From positions 1-42,108 of the forward strand of contig JADLHS010000453.1 in the NCBI GenBank assembly GCA_020848635.1: DNA of 42,108 nt. Reading direction: 5' to 3'. Below are positions 33,497-42,108 of this stretch, piece by piece. The stretch's first letter is position 1. Each line of letters opens with the position of its first letter. Source of the DNA: Limisphaerales bacterium. GTDB taxonomy: Bacteria; Verrucomicrobiota; Verrucomicrobiia; Limisphaerales; JADLHS01. Position numbers and translations under genes: made by a program. The notes below the pieces were generated by a model. That model was not told the DNA's origin and did not search any database. It saw nothing but the letters and a program-made list of their open reading frames with translations.

Positions 33497-34891
33497 ATGT
33501 TTTCCGAAATCAACTCGATTCACTTTGTCGGTATTTGTGGAACGGCGATGGCCTCGGCCGCAGTGGCGCTCAAGGATAAAGGGTATTCTGTCACTGGTTC
33601 GGACCAGAATGTCTATCCGCCCATGTCCACCTTTTTGGCCGAACATCAAATCGAAGTGATGAATGGCTACAGCGAGCGCAATCTCGCGCCCAAACCCAAC
33701 CTCATCGTGATCGGCAATGCGATCTCGCGCGGTAATCCCGAGGCGGAGTTCTGTCTCGACCACAAGCTGCGGTTTTGTTCCCTGCCGGATTTGTTGCGCG
33801 AGTTCTTCATTCGCGGCAAACGCGCCATCGTCATCGCCGGCACCCATGGCAAGACCACCACCACCTCGTTGCTGACCTGGGTGTTTGAGCACAACGGTTT
33901 GAACCCGAGCTATCTTATCGGCGGCATCCCAAACAATCTCAGCCAGGGCGCGCGGTTCACGGACAGCGAATGGTTCATCATCGAGGGCGACGAATACGAC
34001 ACCGCGTTCTTCGACAAGCGCAGCAAGTTCATCCATTACCTGCCCGAAGTCGCGATCATCAACAACCTCGAGTTCGATCACGCGGACATCTTCGCCGACC
34101 TCGCCGCGGTCCAGAAGACCTTCGGCCATTTCATCCGGCTCGTGCCGCGCAACGGCCTCTTGCTCGGCAATGGCGACGATCCAAGTGTTGCTCCGCTGCT
34201 CAACGTGAGTTTCTGTCCGGTAAAGCGCTTTGGGCTGGGCGAGAACAATGCGGTCCGTGCGACGAATGTGCGGCTCGGTCCGACCGCGAGCGAGTTCGAG
34301 ATTCCCAGCGCCAGGTTTCATCTGAACCTGGCGGGTGAGTTCAACGTGCGCAACGCGCTGGCCGTGGTCGCGGCGGCGAAGCATTGCGGGCTGTCGAATA
34401 AACAAATCCAGGCCGCCTTCGATACGTTCAAGGGCATCAGACGCCGCATGGAAGTGCGCGGGATTGCCGGCGGCGTGACGGTGATTGATGATTTTGGCCA
34501 TCATCCGACCGCCATCCGCGAAACGCTGCGGGCCTTGCGCATCAAGTATGCGAAGGAAAAAATCTGGGCCATCTTCGAGCCGCGCAGCAACACCACACGC
34601 CGCAAGATTTTTCAGACCGAACTCGCCGAATCCTTCGCTGATGCCGATGGCGTGGTCGTGTCGCAAATCGCGCGGCTGGAATTGCTCGCGCCGGAAGAGC
34701 GCTTGAACCCGGAGCAGTTGCTAGCCGATTTGAAGACCTTGGGCAAAGACGCTGCATATCTGCCTGACGCGGAAGCCATCGTCGCCTACTTGGCCACGAA
34801 GCTGCAAGGCGGCGATATGGTGTGCGTGTTCAGCAACGGCGGCTTCGGTGGAATTCATGGAAAATTGTTGGAGCGGCTGGGACGGCGGTGA
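33497..34891 (+). CDS. mpl: UDP-N-acetylmuramate:L-alanyl-gamma-D-glutamyl-meso-diaminopimelate ligase
   Basis: Cytoplasmic Mur-ligase family enzyme that joins recycled murein tripeptide to UDP-MurNAc in peptidoglycan recycling. The 464-residue length fits Mpl. The N-terminal Rossmann-like domain has FVGICGTAM (10-18) and SDQNVYPPMS, the latter typical of Mpl rather than MurC. The ATP loop is AGTHGKTTT (114-122). The central domain has the IEGDEYDTAFFDKRSKF motif specific to Mpl and INNLEFDHADIF. The C-terminal domain has DDFGHHPTAI and FEPRSNTTRR. It is divergent from the RRM gene. Presence of Mpl implies meso-diaminopimelate-type peptidoglycan and tripeptide recycling. Confidence 0.94.
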   Translation: MFSEINSIHFVGICGTAMASAAVALKDKGYSVTGSDQNVYPPMSTFLAEHQIEVMNGYSERNLAPKPNLIVIGNAISRGNPEAEFCLDHKLRFCSLPDLLREFFIRGKRAIVIAGTHGKTTTTSLLTWVFEHNGLNPSYLIGGIPNNLSQGARFTDSEWFIIEGDEYDTAFFDKRSKFIHYLPEVAIINNLEFDHADIFADLAAVQKTFGHFIRLVPRNGLLLGNGDDPSVAPLLNVSFCPVKRFGLGENNAVRATNVRLGPTASEFEIPSARFHLNLAGEFNVRNALAVVAAAKHCGLSNKQIQAAFDTFKGIRRRMEVRGIAGGVTVIDDFGHHPTAIRETLRALRIKYAKEKIWAIFEPRSNTTRRKIFQTELAESFADADGVVVSQIARLELLAPEERLNPEQLLADLKTLGKDAAYLPDAEAIVAYLATKLQGGDMVCVFSNGGFGGIHGKLLERLGRR

Positions 34892-35209
34892 AGGCTTCAC
34901 ATCCCAAGCCTTCCTAGCCTCTGGGAAGCGCGGACGGTCGCCCATTACCATTGTCTGGATGGTCGGCAGTCGTCCCACAAACCCGGCGTCGCCAAATAGG
35001 TGTTTTCGGTTTTGACCAGCTAGCGGTGATGTCCGCCTTCTGGCGCTTTTTTTCTATCTCGCGGTCCTTGTCACTCCGTCTGTGGTCGGGCTTAAACGGA
35101 CACCGGGAGGAAGGTGACGATGGGAACCATCAAGGGGGAGCGTCCGTATTCCCCAGTTGAATCTTCGCGTGAGCTTTTTCCCGTCGTCCGGTCAAATCGT
35201 CAGAAGCCT
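34892..35209. other. intergenic, no gene seen
   Basis: A 318-bp gap between mpl and gspF, both on the plus strand. The frame of gspF stays open upstream to a GTG at 35114, but that part lacks protein-like character. I see no terminator with a T-tract and no RNA gene. Confidence 0.5.
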
Positions 35210-36502
35210 ATGAATAGTTATGCCTACGAAGCCGTGGATGCCGCGGGAGCCAGTTCTGCCGGCGTACTTGAAGTCGCGAGCCAGAGCGAGGCGGTCCGCC
35301 GCATCAAGGAAATGGGGTTGTTCCCGCTCCGGGTCGCGCAACGCCCGCAAAGCCGGCTCCCGCGAGTTCGGGCCAAATCGCGCGCGAGGGGCCAGAACGG
35401 TAGCTTTTCGATTGCGCTGTTTGGCGAACGCGTGAAGCCGGCGGCGCTCACGGTATTGACCCGGCAAATCGCCACGCTTGTGGATGCCGGTTTGCCGTTG
35501 CTGCGCGGCTTGAGGATTCTGGAGCAACAGGAGTCCAATCGCACCCTGAAGCGGATTCTGGGCGAGGTCGGCGAGGGCATCGAAGCCGGCAGCCAGTTCT
35601 CGGAGGCGATCGCGGCGCATCCGAAAGTGTTCAACCGGCTTTACCTGAACATGGTCCGAGCCGGCGAACTGGGCGGGGCGCTGGAGCTCACCCTCCGACG
35701 GCTCGCGGAGTTCATGGAGAAGGCACAGAAGATCAAGAGCAAGGTGAAGTCCGCCATGTTCTATCCGGCGGCGGTGATGTTGGTTGCCACGGCCATCATG
35801 GGCTTGATGCTGGTGTTCGTCATCCCGCGGTTCAAAGAAGTGTTCAGCGGGTTGACCGGCGGGGCCCCGCTGCCGGCCTTCACAACCCTCGTGCTCAACA
35901 TCAGCGATTTCACCAAGCACCACTTTGTCCTCGCCCTGCTGGCCCTGACGGTGGTGGGATTTGCGCTAGCTCTGGGCGTGCGAACGAAAATGGGCCGGGT
36001 GGTGTTCGATCAGTTGAAGCTTAAACTGCCGATTTTCGGCCCGGTGTTTCGCAAGGCAGCGATCTCGCGGTTCGCCCGGACGCTTGGCACGTTGTTGAAC
36101 AGCGGGGTGCCGGTGTTGCAGGCGTTAACCATCGTGCGCGAGACGGCGGGCAACCTCGTGGTGGGGAATTTGATTTCGCAGGTGCATGACGGGGTCAAGG
36201 AGGGCGAGACCATCACTGCGCCGTTGCGGACGTCATCCATTTTCCCGCCCATGATCGTCGGCATGGTGGACATCGGAGAGCAGACGGGCGCGTTGCCGGA
36301 CATGTTGATGAAGATTGCCGACGGCTGTGACGACGAAGTGGACAACGCCGTGAGCTCCATGATGTCGTTGCTCGAACCCATCATGATCGTCTTTCTGGCC
36401 GTCGTGGTGGGCAGTATTGTTATCGCGATGTTTTTGCCGATCATCGGCATCATCAACAATGGCGTGGGCAGCCCAGGCGCCGGAGACGGTTCGGATTCGT
36501 AA
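35210..36502 (+). CDS. type II secretion / type IV pilus inner-membrane protein GspF/PilC
   Basis: Platform protein that couples the assembly ATPase to pseudopilus or pilus growth in the inner membrane. I chose the ATG at 35210, giving 430 residues and the family opening MNSYAYEAVDAAGASSAGVLE. Two T2SSF domains are visible: the first contains LTRQIATLVDAGLPLLRGL and FNRLYLNMVRAGELGGALE; the second contains FARTLGTLLNSGVPVLQALTIV and MVDIGEQTGALPDML. Three membrane helices follow the first domain (YPAAVMLVATAIMGLMLVFVIP), lie between domains, and end the protein (PIMIVFLAVVVGSIVIAMFLP). No other gsp/pil gene is in the window, so it is an orphan here. Confidence 0.92.
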   Translation: MNSYAYEAVDAAGASSAGVLEVASQSEAVRRIKEMGLFPLRVAQRPQSRLPRVRAKSRARGQNGSFSIALFGERVKPAALTVLTRQIATLVDAGLPLLRGLRILEQQESNRTLKRILGEVGEGIEAGSQFSEAIAAHPKVFNRLYLNMVRAGELGGALELTLRRLAEFMEKAQKIKSKVKSAMFYPAAVMLVATAIMGLMLVFVIPRFKEVFSGLTGGAPLPAFTTLVLNISDFTKHHFVLALLALTVVGFALALGVRTKMGRVVFDQLKLKLPIFGPVFRKAAISRFARTLGTLLNSGVPVLQALTIVRETAGNLVVGNLISQVHDGVKEGETITAPLRTSSIFPPMIVGMVDIGEQTGALPDMLMKIADGCDDEVDNAVSSMMSLLEPIMIVFLAVVVGSIVIAMFLPIIGIINNGVGSPGAGDGSDS

Positions 36503-36650
36503 CGGAGAAGTTCATGCTGGCGGGTCGCGGTTTGGCTTCCCGCCGGGATCGGTTTTGCGAGCTTACCCTCAAGGATCTTGCCTTGGCAAAAAACTTGGCA
36601 GGAAATCAATCACATGCGAGACTTCGGTTGGTTGGGTTCAAGAACCGCCT

Positions 36651-39600
36651 ATGAAAACTCACGGAATGCTTCTCGGGTTTTGCCTGCTCCTTTCACTGAC
36701 CGCCTCCGCCACCGTACGTTACGTGGCCCTGAACAACCCCGGCTCCGCCGCGCCATTCACGTCCTGGGCCACGGCGGCCACGAACATCCAGGATGCGGTG
36801 GATGCTGCCGTGACCGGCGATGAAATCGTAGTGACCAATGGCATTTATATCGGTGGCGGGCGGGCGGTGTTTGGGACGATGACCAACCGCGTCGTGGTGG
36901 ACAAGGCCATCACCGTGCATAGCGTCAACGGCCCTCAGTTCACGCACATTCAAGGCCGGCTTGCGGCGGGCACCGTCTTTGGGGATACGGCGATTCGTTG
37001 CGTTTACCTCGCCGATGGCGCCAGCCTTACTGGCTTTACGCTGACCAATGGGGCGACGCACAGTTCGGGAAACACAATCTTCGAACTGAGCGGCGGTGGC
37101 GTTTGGTGCAATTCAACGAGCGCTGTGGTTTCCCGGTGCGTCATCGCCAGCAATCATGCGAAAGTTCAGGGCGGCGGTGCGTACGGCGGCACGTTGAACA
37201 ACTGTCTGTTCACCGGCAACTCCGCCACGAACGCTGGTGCGACTTTTTCCAACGTGTTGAACAACTGCACCATCGTCGGGAATACCTCGTTGCTCGGCAT
37301 GGGCGGGGCGCACTCGGCGACGCTGAACAACTGCATCGTCTATTTCAACACCGGCCAGTACCCGGCGAATTATCAGCAGTGCAGCTTGCACTATTGCTGC
37401 ACGACGCCGCAACCTGCGGCGGGCAGCGGCAACCTCACCGACGATCCATCATTCGTGGATGTGCTCAACGGCAATCTGCGGTTACAGGCCAATTCGCCCT
37501 GCGTCAATTCGGGTGCCAATGACCACGCGCCGTCCGGCCCGGACCTCGATGGCAACCCGCGCATCTTCAACAGCATCCTGGACATGGGGGCTTACGAATA
37601 TCAGGGAGTGATTGTACCGACCGCGCCCTACTTCGTCAGCGCCTCCCAACCCGCTGATCAAAGCGTGATGATCGGCTCCAACGCAACTTTTGCGGCGACC
37701 GCCGGCGGTACGCCGCCATTGTCCTACTGGTGGCGCTTTAATGGGACGAATCTCAACAGCCCGATCACCAATTCGCTGACCCTGACCAATGTTCAACTGA
37801 CCAATGCGGGCAATTACTTCGTCGTTGTTTCCAATTCCGTCGGCGCGGTCACGAGCCGGGTTGCGCTCCTGACCGTGTTGCTGCCAGAGACGCCCGGTAC
37901 ACATTATGTGGACGTGAACGGCGCAAGCCCCGCATCCCCTTTCACCAATTGGACCACCGCCGCGCGGACCATTCAGGACGCCGTTGACGTCGCCGCGCCC
38001 GGCGACGAAATCGTCGTGACCAATGGTGTTTATGCCACCGGCGGGCGGGCGGTTTACGGCACGTCGCTCAACCGGGTTGCCGTCAACAAGGCCGTCACCA
38101 TCCGCAGCGCCCGGGGGCCGCAATTTACCTCCATCCAGGGAAACCAGGTTACCGGCACGACCAATGGAGACGCCGCCGTGCGTTGTGCATACCTGGCTAA
38201 CGGCGCCAGCTTGATCGGGTTCACGCTCACCAATGGCGCCACGCGCAGTGCTGGGGATTACCTGACTGAGCAATGCGGCGGCGCGCTCTGGTGTGGCACG
38301 ACGGGCGTCGTTTCCGTAGCGGTGATGGTTTCCAACTGCGTCATCACCGGTAACGCGGCCGCTTACCGGGGCGGCGGGGCCTATCAGGGCACGCTCTACA
38401 ATTGCAGCCTCTCCGGCAACACCGCCAGTTGGGGCGGCGGGGCGGGGTGGGCGACGCTGTTCGACTGCGAGTTGATCCACAACTCAGCCAGCTATGGCGG
38501 CGGGCAGGCTTACGCGACTTTGAGCGACTGCACGTTGAGCGCCAACTCAGCGGCGACCGCCGGCGGCGGTGGGGCTTACGGCACGCTCTACCGATGCCGT
38601 CTCAGCGGCAACTCAGCCGCCGAGGGTGGCGGCCAGTTTTTTGGGACGCTCCACTACTGCACGCTCTCCGGCAACGGGGCCTTCAGTTCGTATGGTGGCG
38701 GCATGGCGTTGAGTTCACTCAACAATTGCCTCCTCGTCGGCAACAGCGCTCCGACTGGCGGCGGCGCGTACTACGGGTCGCTGAGCAACTGCACCCTGTA
38801 CGCAAACACGGCCAGCACCTCCGGCGGCGGCGCGTCCATCAGTTCGCTCGCCAATTGCATCGTCATATCCAACACGGCGCCCAGCGGGGCGAACTATTCC
38901 GGCGGCAGTTTTGCTTGGTGTTGCACGACGCCTCTGCCCGCCGGGGGCCAGGGCAACATCGCTGCGGACCCGCGGTTCGTGGATGCCTCAGCCGGCAACC
39001 TACGGCTGCAATCCAATTCGCCGTGCATCAACGCCGGCATCAACGCCGCTCTTGGCGGCACCAATGATCTCGACGGCAATCCTCGTATCTCCAGCGGCAT
39101 CGCCGATATCGGTGCATACGAGTACCAGGGGAACCTGGCTCTGATCCTCACTTCGCAACCCACAAACCAGACCGTGCTGGCCGGCACGACCGTGACGTTC
39201 AATGTGACCGTCTGGGGCACGCCGCCCTTCAGCTACCAGTGGAGCCTCGCCGACTCGGCTTTGGCAGGCGCCACGAACGCCACGCTCGTTCTCCCCAACG
39301 CGCAGCCTGGCCAGTCCGGCAACTATGCTGTCACCGTGACCAATATCGTTGGCGCCGTCACCAGCAGCAACGCGCTCCTCCAAGTAATCGCCCCGGCCAT
39401 CCATTACGTGGATGCCACCAGCGCGAATCCGTTGGCGCCGTTTACGAGTTGGGCCACGGCGGCCTCGACGATCCAGCAGGCCGTTGACGCCGCCCTGCCG
39501 AGCGAGGAAATCGTCGTCACCAACGGCCGCTACGCCACTGGCGGCCGTACCATATACGGCTCGCTCACAAATCGCGTGGCCGTGAATAAAGCGGTCACCG

Positions 39601-40733
39601 TCCGCAGCGTCAACGGACCGGAGGTGACGCTGATCCAGGGCTATCAAGTTCCCGGTACGACCAACGGCGACGCCGCGGTTCGTTGTGTCTATCTCACCAA
39701 CGGCGCGACGCTGATCGGCTTCACGCTGACCAACGGCGCGACGCGGACCGCTGGCGACCAGTGGCGGGAGTGGTGCGGCGGCGGGCTGTGGTGTGAATCC
39801 GCTAACGTGGTGGTTTCCAATTGTGTGTTGGCGGGCAATTGCGCGTACGACGACGGCGGCGGCGCGTATGGCGGCACGCTGACGAATTGCACGCTGGTGA
39901 GCAACACGGCCTCCGCAGGCGGCGGCGCGAGCGGCGGATGGCCCTACGTTTGCAATCTGAATGGTTGCATCGTGGCGGGCAACCGGGCCTCTGAAGGCGG
40001 CGGTGTTTACGGGAGCACGGTCAACAACTGCAGCTTTATCGGCAACTCGGCGCTCAATCTCGGCGGCGGAATCTCCGGGGCCACGGCGGTCAACTGCCTG
40101 ATGGTTTCCAACTCGAGTGCTTACGGCGGTGGCTCCGCCAACAGCCGACTCTACAACTGCACCGTCGCCGCCAACGAGGCCGCCCACGGTGGCGGGGCCT
40201 ACGGCTTGAACACCAACAGCGTGCTCTACAACTGCATCGTCTATTACAACACGGCCCCCGACGGCTCGAATTATTGGTCCAGTCAGTTAAGCTATTGTTG
40301 CACCGAGCCGGCTCCCCAGTACGGATACGCCAACATGACCAACGAACCGCAGTTCCTCGACGTGGAAGCCGGGAACCTGCGGTTGCAAGCCACCTCGCCT
40401 TGCATCAGCGCCGGCTACAACGGCTACACGTATGGTTCGACGACTGATCTGGACGGCAACCCGCGCATCGGTGGCGGCACGGTGGACATTGGGGCATACG
40501 AGTACCAATCCACACCACCGCGGCTGAGGATCGCGCAGTCCGGCGACGGCATCATGCTGGCTTGGCCGCTGTGGGCCAGCGACTTTGGACTTCAACAATC
40601 CGGCGCAGTATCCGACTACGGCGGCGGATGGTCCAACCTCTTCGTCAACCCAAACACGACGAACAATGAGAACTCCTTGAGTTTGCCGGTAAATGGCGAA
40701 CTGAGACTCTTTCGATTGTTCAAATCCAATTAG
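36651..40733 (+). CDS. giant secreted protein: three parallel beta-helix modules with Ig-like spacers
   Basis: A 1360-residue exported protein. I chose the ATG at 36651, which begins a Sec signal peptide (MKTHGMLLGFCLLLSLTASA); the frame is open further upstream into gspF. Three modules each begin (V/H)-x-Y-V followed by a SPFT-W-TAA--IQ-AVD-A pattern, run through right-handed beta-helix turns of the form NC-(x)-GN-A-GGGA-G-L, and end SPCI--G----DLDGNPRI---DIGAYEYQ, the choice-of-anchor Q type ending. They cover about residues 22-319, 418-827 and 918-1286. Two Ig-like domains (SNATFAATAGGTPPLSYWW.. and TTVTFNVTVWGTPPFSYQW..) separate them. The last 75 residues (LRIAQSGDGIMLAWP..FRLFKSN) form a tail common in Verrucomicrobiota surface proteins. 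Likely a cell-surface adhesin or polysaccharide-binding/lyase-like protein; no catalytic residues identified. Confidence 0.82.
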   Translation: MKTHGMLLGFCLLLSLTASATVRYVALNNPGSAAPFTSWATAATNIQDAVDAAVTGDEIVVTNGIYIGGGRAVFGTMTNRVVVDKAITVHSVNGPQFTHIQGRLAAGTVFGDTAIRCVYLADGASLTGFTLTNGATHSSGNTIFELSGGGVWCNSTSAVVSRCVIASNHAKVQGGGAYGGTLNNCLFTGNSATNAGATFSNVLNNCTIVGNTSLLGMGGAHSATLNNCIVYFNTGQYPANYQQCSLHYCCTTPQPAAGSGNLTDDPSFVDVLNGNLRLQANSPCVNSGANDHAPSGPDLDGNPRIFNSILDMGAYEYQGVIVPTAPYFVSASQPADQSVMIGSNATFAATAGGTPPLSYWWRFNGTNLNSPITNSLTLTNVQLTNAGNYFVVVSNSVGAVTSRVALLTVLLPETPGTHYVDVNGASPASPFTNWTTAARTIQDAVDVAAPGDEIVVTNGVYATGGRAVYGTSLNRVAVNKAVTIRSARGPQFTSIQGNQVTGTTNGDAAVRCAYLANGASLIGFTLTNGATRSAGDYLTEQCGGALWCGTTGVVSVAVMVSNCVITGNAAAYRGGGAYQGTLYNCSLSGNTASWGGGAGWATLFDCELIHNSASYGGGQAYATLSDCTLSANSAATAGGGGAYGTLYRCRLSGNSAAEGGGQFFGTLHYCTLSGNGAFSSYGGGMALSSLNNCLLVGNSAPTGGGAYYGSLSNCTLYANTASTSGGGASISSLANCIVISNTAPSGANYSGGSFAWCCTTPLPAGGQGNIAADPRFVDASAGNLRLQSNSPCINAGINAALGGTNDLDGNPRISSGIADIGAYEYQGNLALILTSQPTNQTVLAGTTVTFNVTVWGTPPFSYQWSLADSALAGATNATLVLPNAQPGQSGNYAVTVTNIVGAVTSSNALLQVIAPAIHYVDATSANPLAPFTSWATAASTIQQAVDAALPSEEIVVTNGRYATGGRTIYGSLTNRVAVNKAVTVRSVNGPEVTLIQGYQVPGTTNGDAAVRCVYLTNGATLIGFTLTNGATRTAGDQWREWCGGGLWCESANVVVSNCVLAGNCAYDDGGGAYGGTLTNCTLVSNTASAGGGASGGWPYVCNLNGCIVAGNRASEGGGVYGSTVNNCSFIGNSALNLGGGISGATAVNCLMVSNSSAYGGGSANSRLYNCTVAANEAAHGGGAYGLNTNSVLYNCIVYYNTAPDGSNYWSSQLSYCCTEPAPQYGYANMTNEPQFLDVEAGNLRLQATSPCISAGYNGYTYGSTTDLDGNPRIGGGTVDIGAYEYQSTPPRLRIAQSGDGIMLAWPLWASDFGLQQSGAVSDYGGGWSNLFVNPNTTNNENSLSLPVNGELRLFRLFKSN
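36714..37607 (+). repeat. beta-helix module 1 of 3 (intragenic repeat)
   Basis: Shortest module, about 298 codons. It shares with the other two the opening SWATAATNIQDAVDAA, the TNGIYIGGGRAVFGT segment and the closing DMGAYEYQG, but has fewer helix turns. Confidence 0.75.
37902..39131 (+). repeat. beta-helix module 2 of 3 (intragenic repeat)
   Basis: Longest module, about 410 codons, with roughly a dozen GGGAY/GGGQ turns. Its opening (TIQDAVDVAAPGDEIVVTNG) and following TNGDAAVRC segment are close to module 3 at both protein and DNA level. Confidence 0.75.
39402..40509 (+). repeat. beta-helix module 3 of 3 (intragenic repeat)
   Basis: About 369 codons. The GTTNGDAAVRC, LIGFTLTNGATR and AGD segments match module 2 nearly word for word, pointing to a duplication more recent than that of module 1. 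Confidence 0.75.
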
Positions 40734-41011
40734 CTACCTCGCCCGCTCAATTGCGCAAACCCGTCAGTTGGTCCGTTTCCAAGATCAATGGGTTGCGAGG
40801 ATCAGGCGCTTGCGGACATAATCGTTCCATCAAAACTTCCTGTGTGTCTCCCTTGGTGGCAGCGAGGTGTGAAATGCACCCCTGGCCCATTTTGGCCATG
40901 GGTTGTGGCCTGGGGGGTGTCCGTGCGGATCAAGGCCGGCGGTCTTTCTCCGGCGTGGGTGCGATGTGCAGGTGCGGAAGATTGGGGGCATACGTCAAAT
41001 CCAGTAGGTGA

Positions 41012-42108
41012 CTACTTCAACGCCTGATAATAGCCCGTTTGGAACGCCGCGAAGAAATTGTGTTCGTTGAACGGGAAGTGCTGCGCAAAGGCGATGGCGA
41101 CCAGGCGTTCCTTCGGATCAATCTGACAATACGTCGTTGCCGCACCGTACCAACCAAATTGGCCCACTGACGACGGGATGGAAAGCTGGCCGAGATCAGT
41201 TGTCACCTCCACGCCGAGGCCGAAACCCTTTTGCCGCGTCGCTGCCTGATGGTTCGGCAATGTCACCAGGTGATTCGCGGTCATCAATTCAATCGCCTTC
41301 CGGCCCAGAATGCGTTTGCCGTCGAGCGTGCCGCCGTTGCAGAGCATTTGCGCGAGGCGGGCGAAATCGCCCGCGGTTGAAAAGATGCCCGATCCGCCAG
41401 CCTCGAGGTCGCGTCCCTTTTCCGGCCAATCTTCCAGAATGGGTTTGTCTTCCACGAGCTTCCCGTCCGGCCCATGTTTGTAAGTCTTCGCAAGGCGATT
41501 CATCTTTTCGGGAGGGACGTCGAAACCAGTGTCTTTCATCCCTAGCGGACGGAAAATCCGTTCCTCCAGAAACGCGCCAAACGTCTTGCCTGTCACGCGC
41601 TCAATTACCGCGCCTTGTACGTCTTGATTGATCCCATAGGTGTAGGTGTCCCCTGGCTGATGCTGGAGCGCTAACTTGGCGAGCTTGATGATGAAGTTGG
41701 TGAGGCTAGAACCACTCCATAAATCCGCGTCACGCCACATCTTCGCGAGTTCGGGCTTGGCGGCGGAGAAGTCATAGAACAACCCGCTCGTGTGCGTCAT
41801 CAGATGTTTGATCGTGATGGGTCGTTTGAGCGGTTCGGTTTGGGGCGCGTCCGCCGTGCCGCCCGTCCAGACCTTCACGTCCTTCAACTCCGGCAGATAC
41901 TTCGCCACCGGATCATCCAGATTCAACCGCCCCTCCTCGACCAGCATCAGCGTGGCGACGCACGTGATGATCTTCGACATCGAATACGCGCGGCAGATCG
42001 TGTCGCGCTCCATCGGCAACTGCCGCTCCACGTCGCGGTAACCGTACGTCTGGAAGTCCACGAGCTTCCCGTCGCGCGCCAGCAACGTAATGATTCCCGC
42101 GTGCTGGC
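41012..42108 (-). CDS. serine hydrolase, beta-lactamase/EstB family, N-terminus off the window
   Basis: The frame is open to the right edge (AGIITLLARDGKLVD at the first visible codons), so the N-terminus and probably a signal peptide are missing. The SxxK motif is SMSK in CRAYSMSKIIT. Other family signatures are LMTHTSGLFYDF, the YTYGINQDVQGAVIE region holding the Tyr motif, FRPLGMKDTGFDVP and QFGWYGAATTYCQIDP near the C-terminus, which is the usual W-G-G/A third motif of EstB-like esterases. These enzymes hydrolyse short esters or peptidoglycan-related amides; true beta-lactamase activity is unlikely from sequence alone. It is convergent with the beta-helix gene over 278 bp. Confidence 0.88.
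   Translation of the reverse strand, partial: QHAGIITLLARDGKLVDFQTYGYRDVERQLPMERDTICRAYSMSKIITCVATLMLVEEGRLNLDDPVAKYLPELKDVKVWTGGTADAPQTEPLKRPITIKHLMTHTSGLFYDFSAAKPELAKMWRDADLWSGSSLTNFIIKLAKLALQHQPGDTYTYGINQDVQGAVIERVTGKTFGAFLEERIFRPLGMKDTGFDVPPEKMNRLAKTYKHGPDGKLVEDKPILEDWPEKGRDLEAGGSGIFSTAGDFARLAQMLCNGGTLDGKRILGRKAIELMTANHLVTLPNHQAATRQKGFGLGVEVTTDLGQLSIPSSVGQFGWYGAATTYCQIDPKERLVAIAFAQHFPFNEHNFFAAFQTGYYQALK

Noticed and set aside
35114-35209. N-terminal extension of gspF from a GTG
   Set aside because: The added 32 residues are not protein-like and the ATG at 35210 gives the standard family N-terminus.
37150-40220. Tandem GGCGGC-rich DNA repeats that might suggest a CRISPR or satellite
   Set aside because: They are in frame and encode the repeating turns of the beta-helix protein.

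Overview
The window is a piece of a GC-rich bacterial chromosome, most likely from a Verrucomicrobiota of the Pedosphaera/Limisphaerales kind. No marker gene such as 16S is present, so this is inferred. The clues are a run of secreted glycoside hydrolases with no SusC/SusD pair, NPCBM plus alpha-galactosidase architecture, Tat-exported GH116 and TIM-barrel/SUMF proteins, a repetitive beta-helix/Ig protein ending in a characteristic short tail, an orphan GspF, an Mpl ligase and a Gly-rich RRM protein. Coding density is high. Long antisense open frames (up to about 550 codons) are by-products of base composition.

Region 1 (1-27116) is a polysaccharide-degradation neighbourhood. In order: a partial NPCBM/GH36 alpha-galactosidase (-), a GH29 alpha-L-fucosidase (-), a Tat-exported TIM-barrel protein fused to a SUMF1/FGE-like domain (+), a Tat-exported GH116 glucosidase-like protein with an inserted jelly-roll-like module (+), a small secreted Pro/Arg-rich protein (-), an RND efflux permease with its membrane-fusion lipoprotein (-), a GH127 beta-L-arabinofuranosidase (-), a divergent sialidase-fold protein followed by a GH43/GH32-like propeller protein (+), then a minus-strand operon of a PL11-like propeller protein, a serine hydrolase, a 54-codon reading frame and a GH99/GH71-like protein. 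Galactose, fucose, arabinofuranose and glucose removal, a sialidase fold and a rhamnogalacturonan-lyase-like protein together suggest a complex pectin-like or fucosylated glycan as target. The substrate is an inference.

Region 2 (20270-21870) interrupts the enzyme genes. It holds a small hypothetical protein, two direct copies of a 173-bp structured repeat 899 bp apart, a truncated and frameshifted IS110-family transposase fragment between them, and a possible 85-residue membrane protein.

Region 3 (27117-36502) is housekeeping-like: family-4 uracil-DNA glycosylase, an unrecognised protein with a C-terminal membrane anchor, a 91-residue conserved-looking small protein, a YyaL/DUF255 thioredoxin-domain protein, an RRM RNA-binding protein with a clear intrinsic terminator, Mpl, and a GspF/PilC inner-membrane protein.

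Region 4 (36651-42108) holds a 1360-residue secreted protein made of three right-handed beta-helix modules separated by two Ig-like domains, and a second serine hydrolase cut by the window edge.

No tRNA, rRNA or CRISPR array was seen. The items most worth a second look are the TIM-barrel/SUMF fusion, the GH127/sialidase-fold divergent pair, the repeat-flanked IS110 remnant, the structured leader with a 54-codon frame before the GH99-like gene, and the three-module beta-helix protein.
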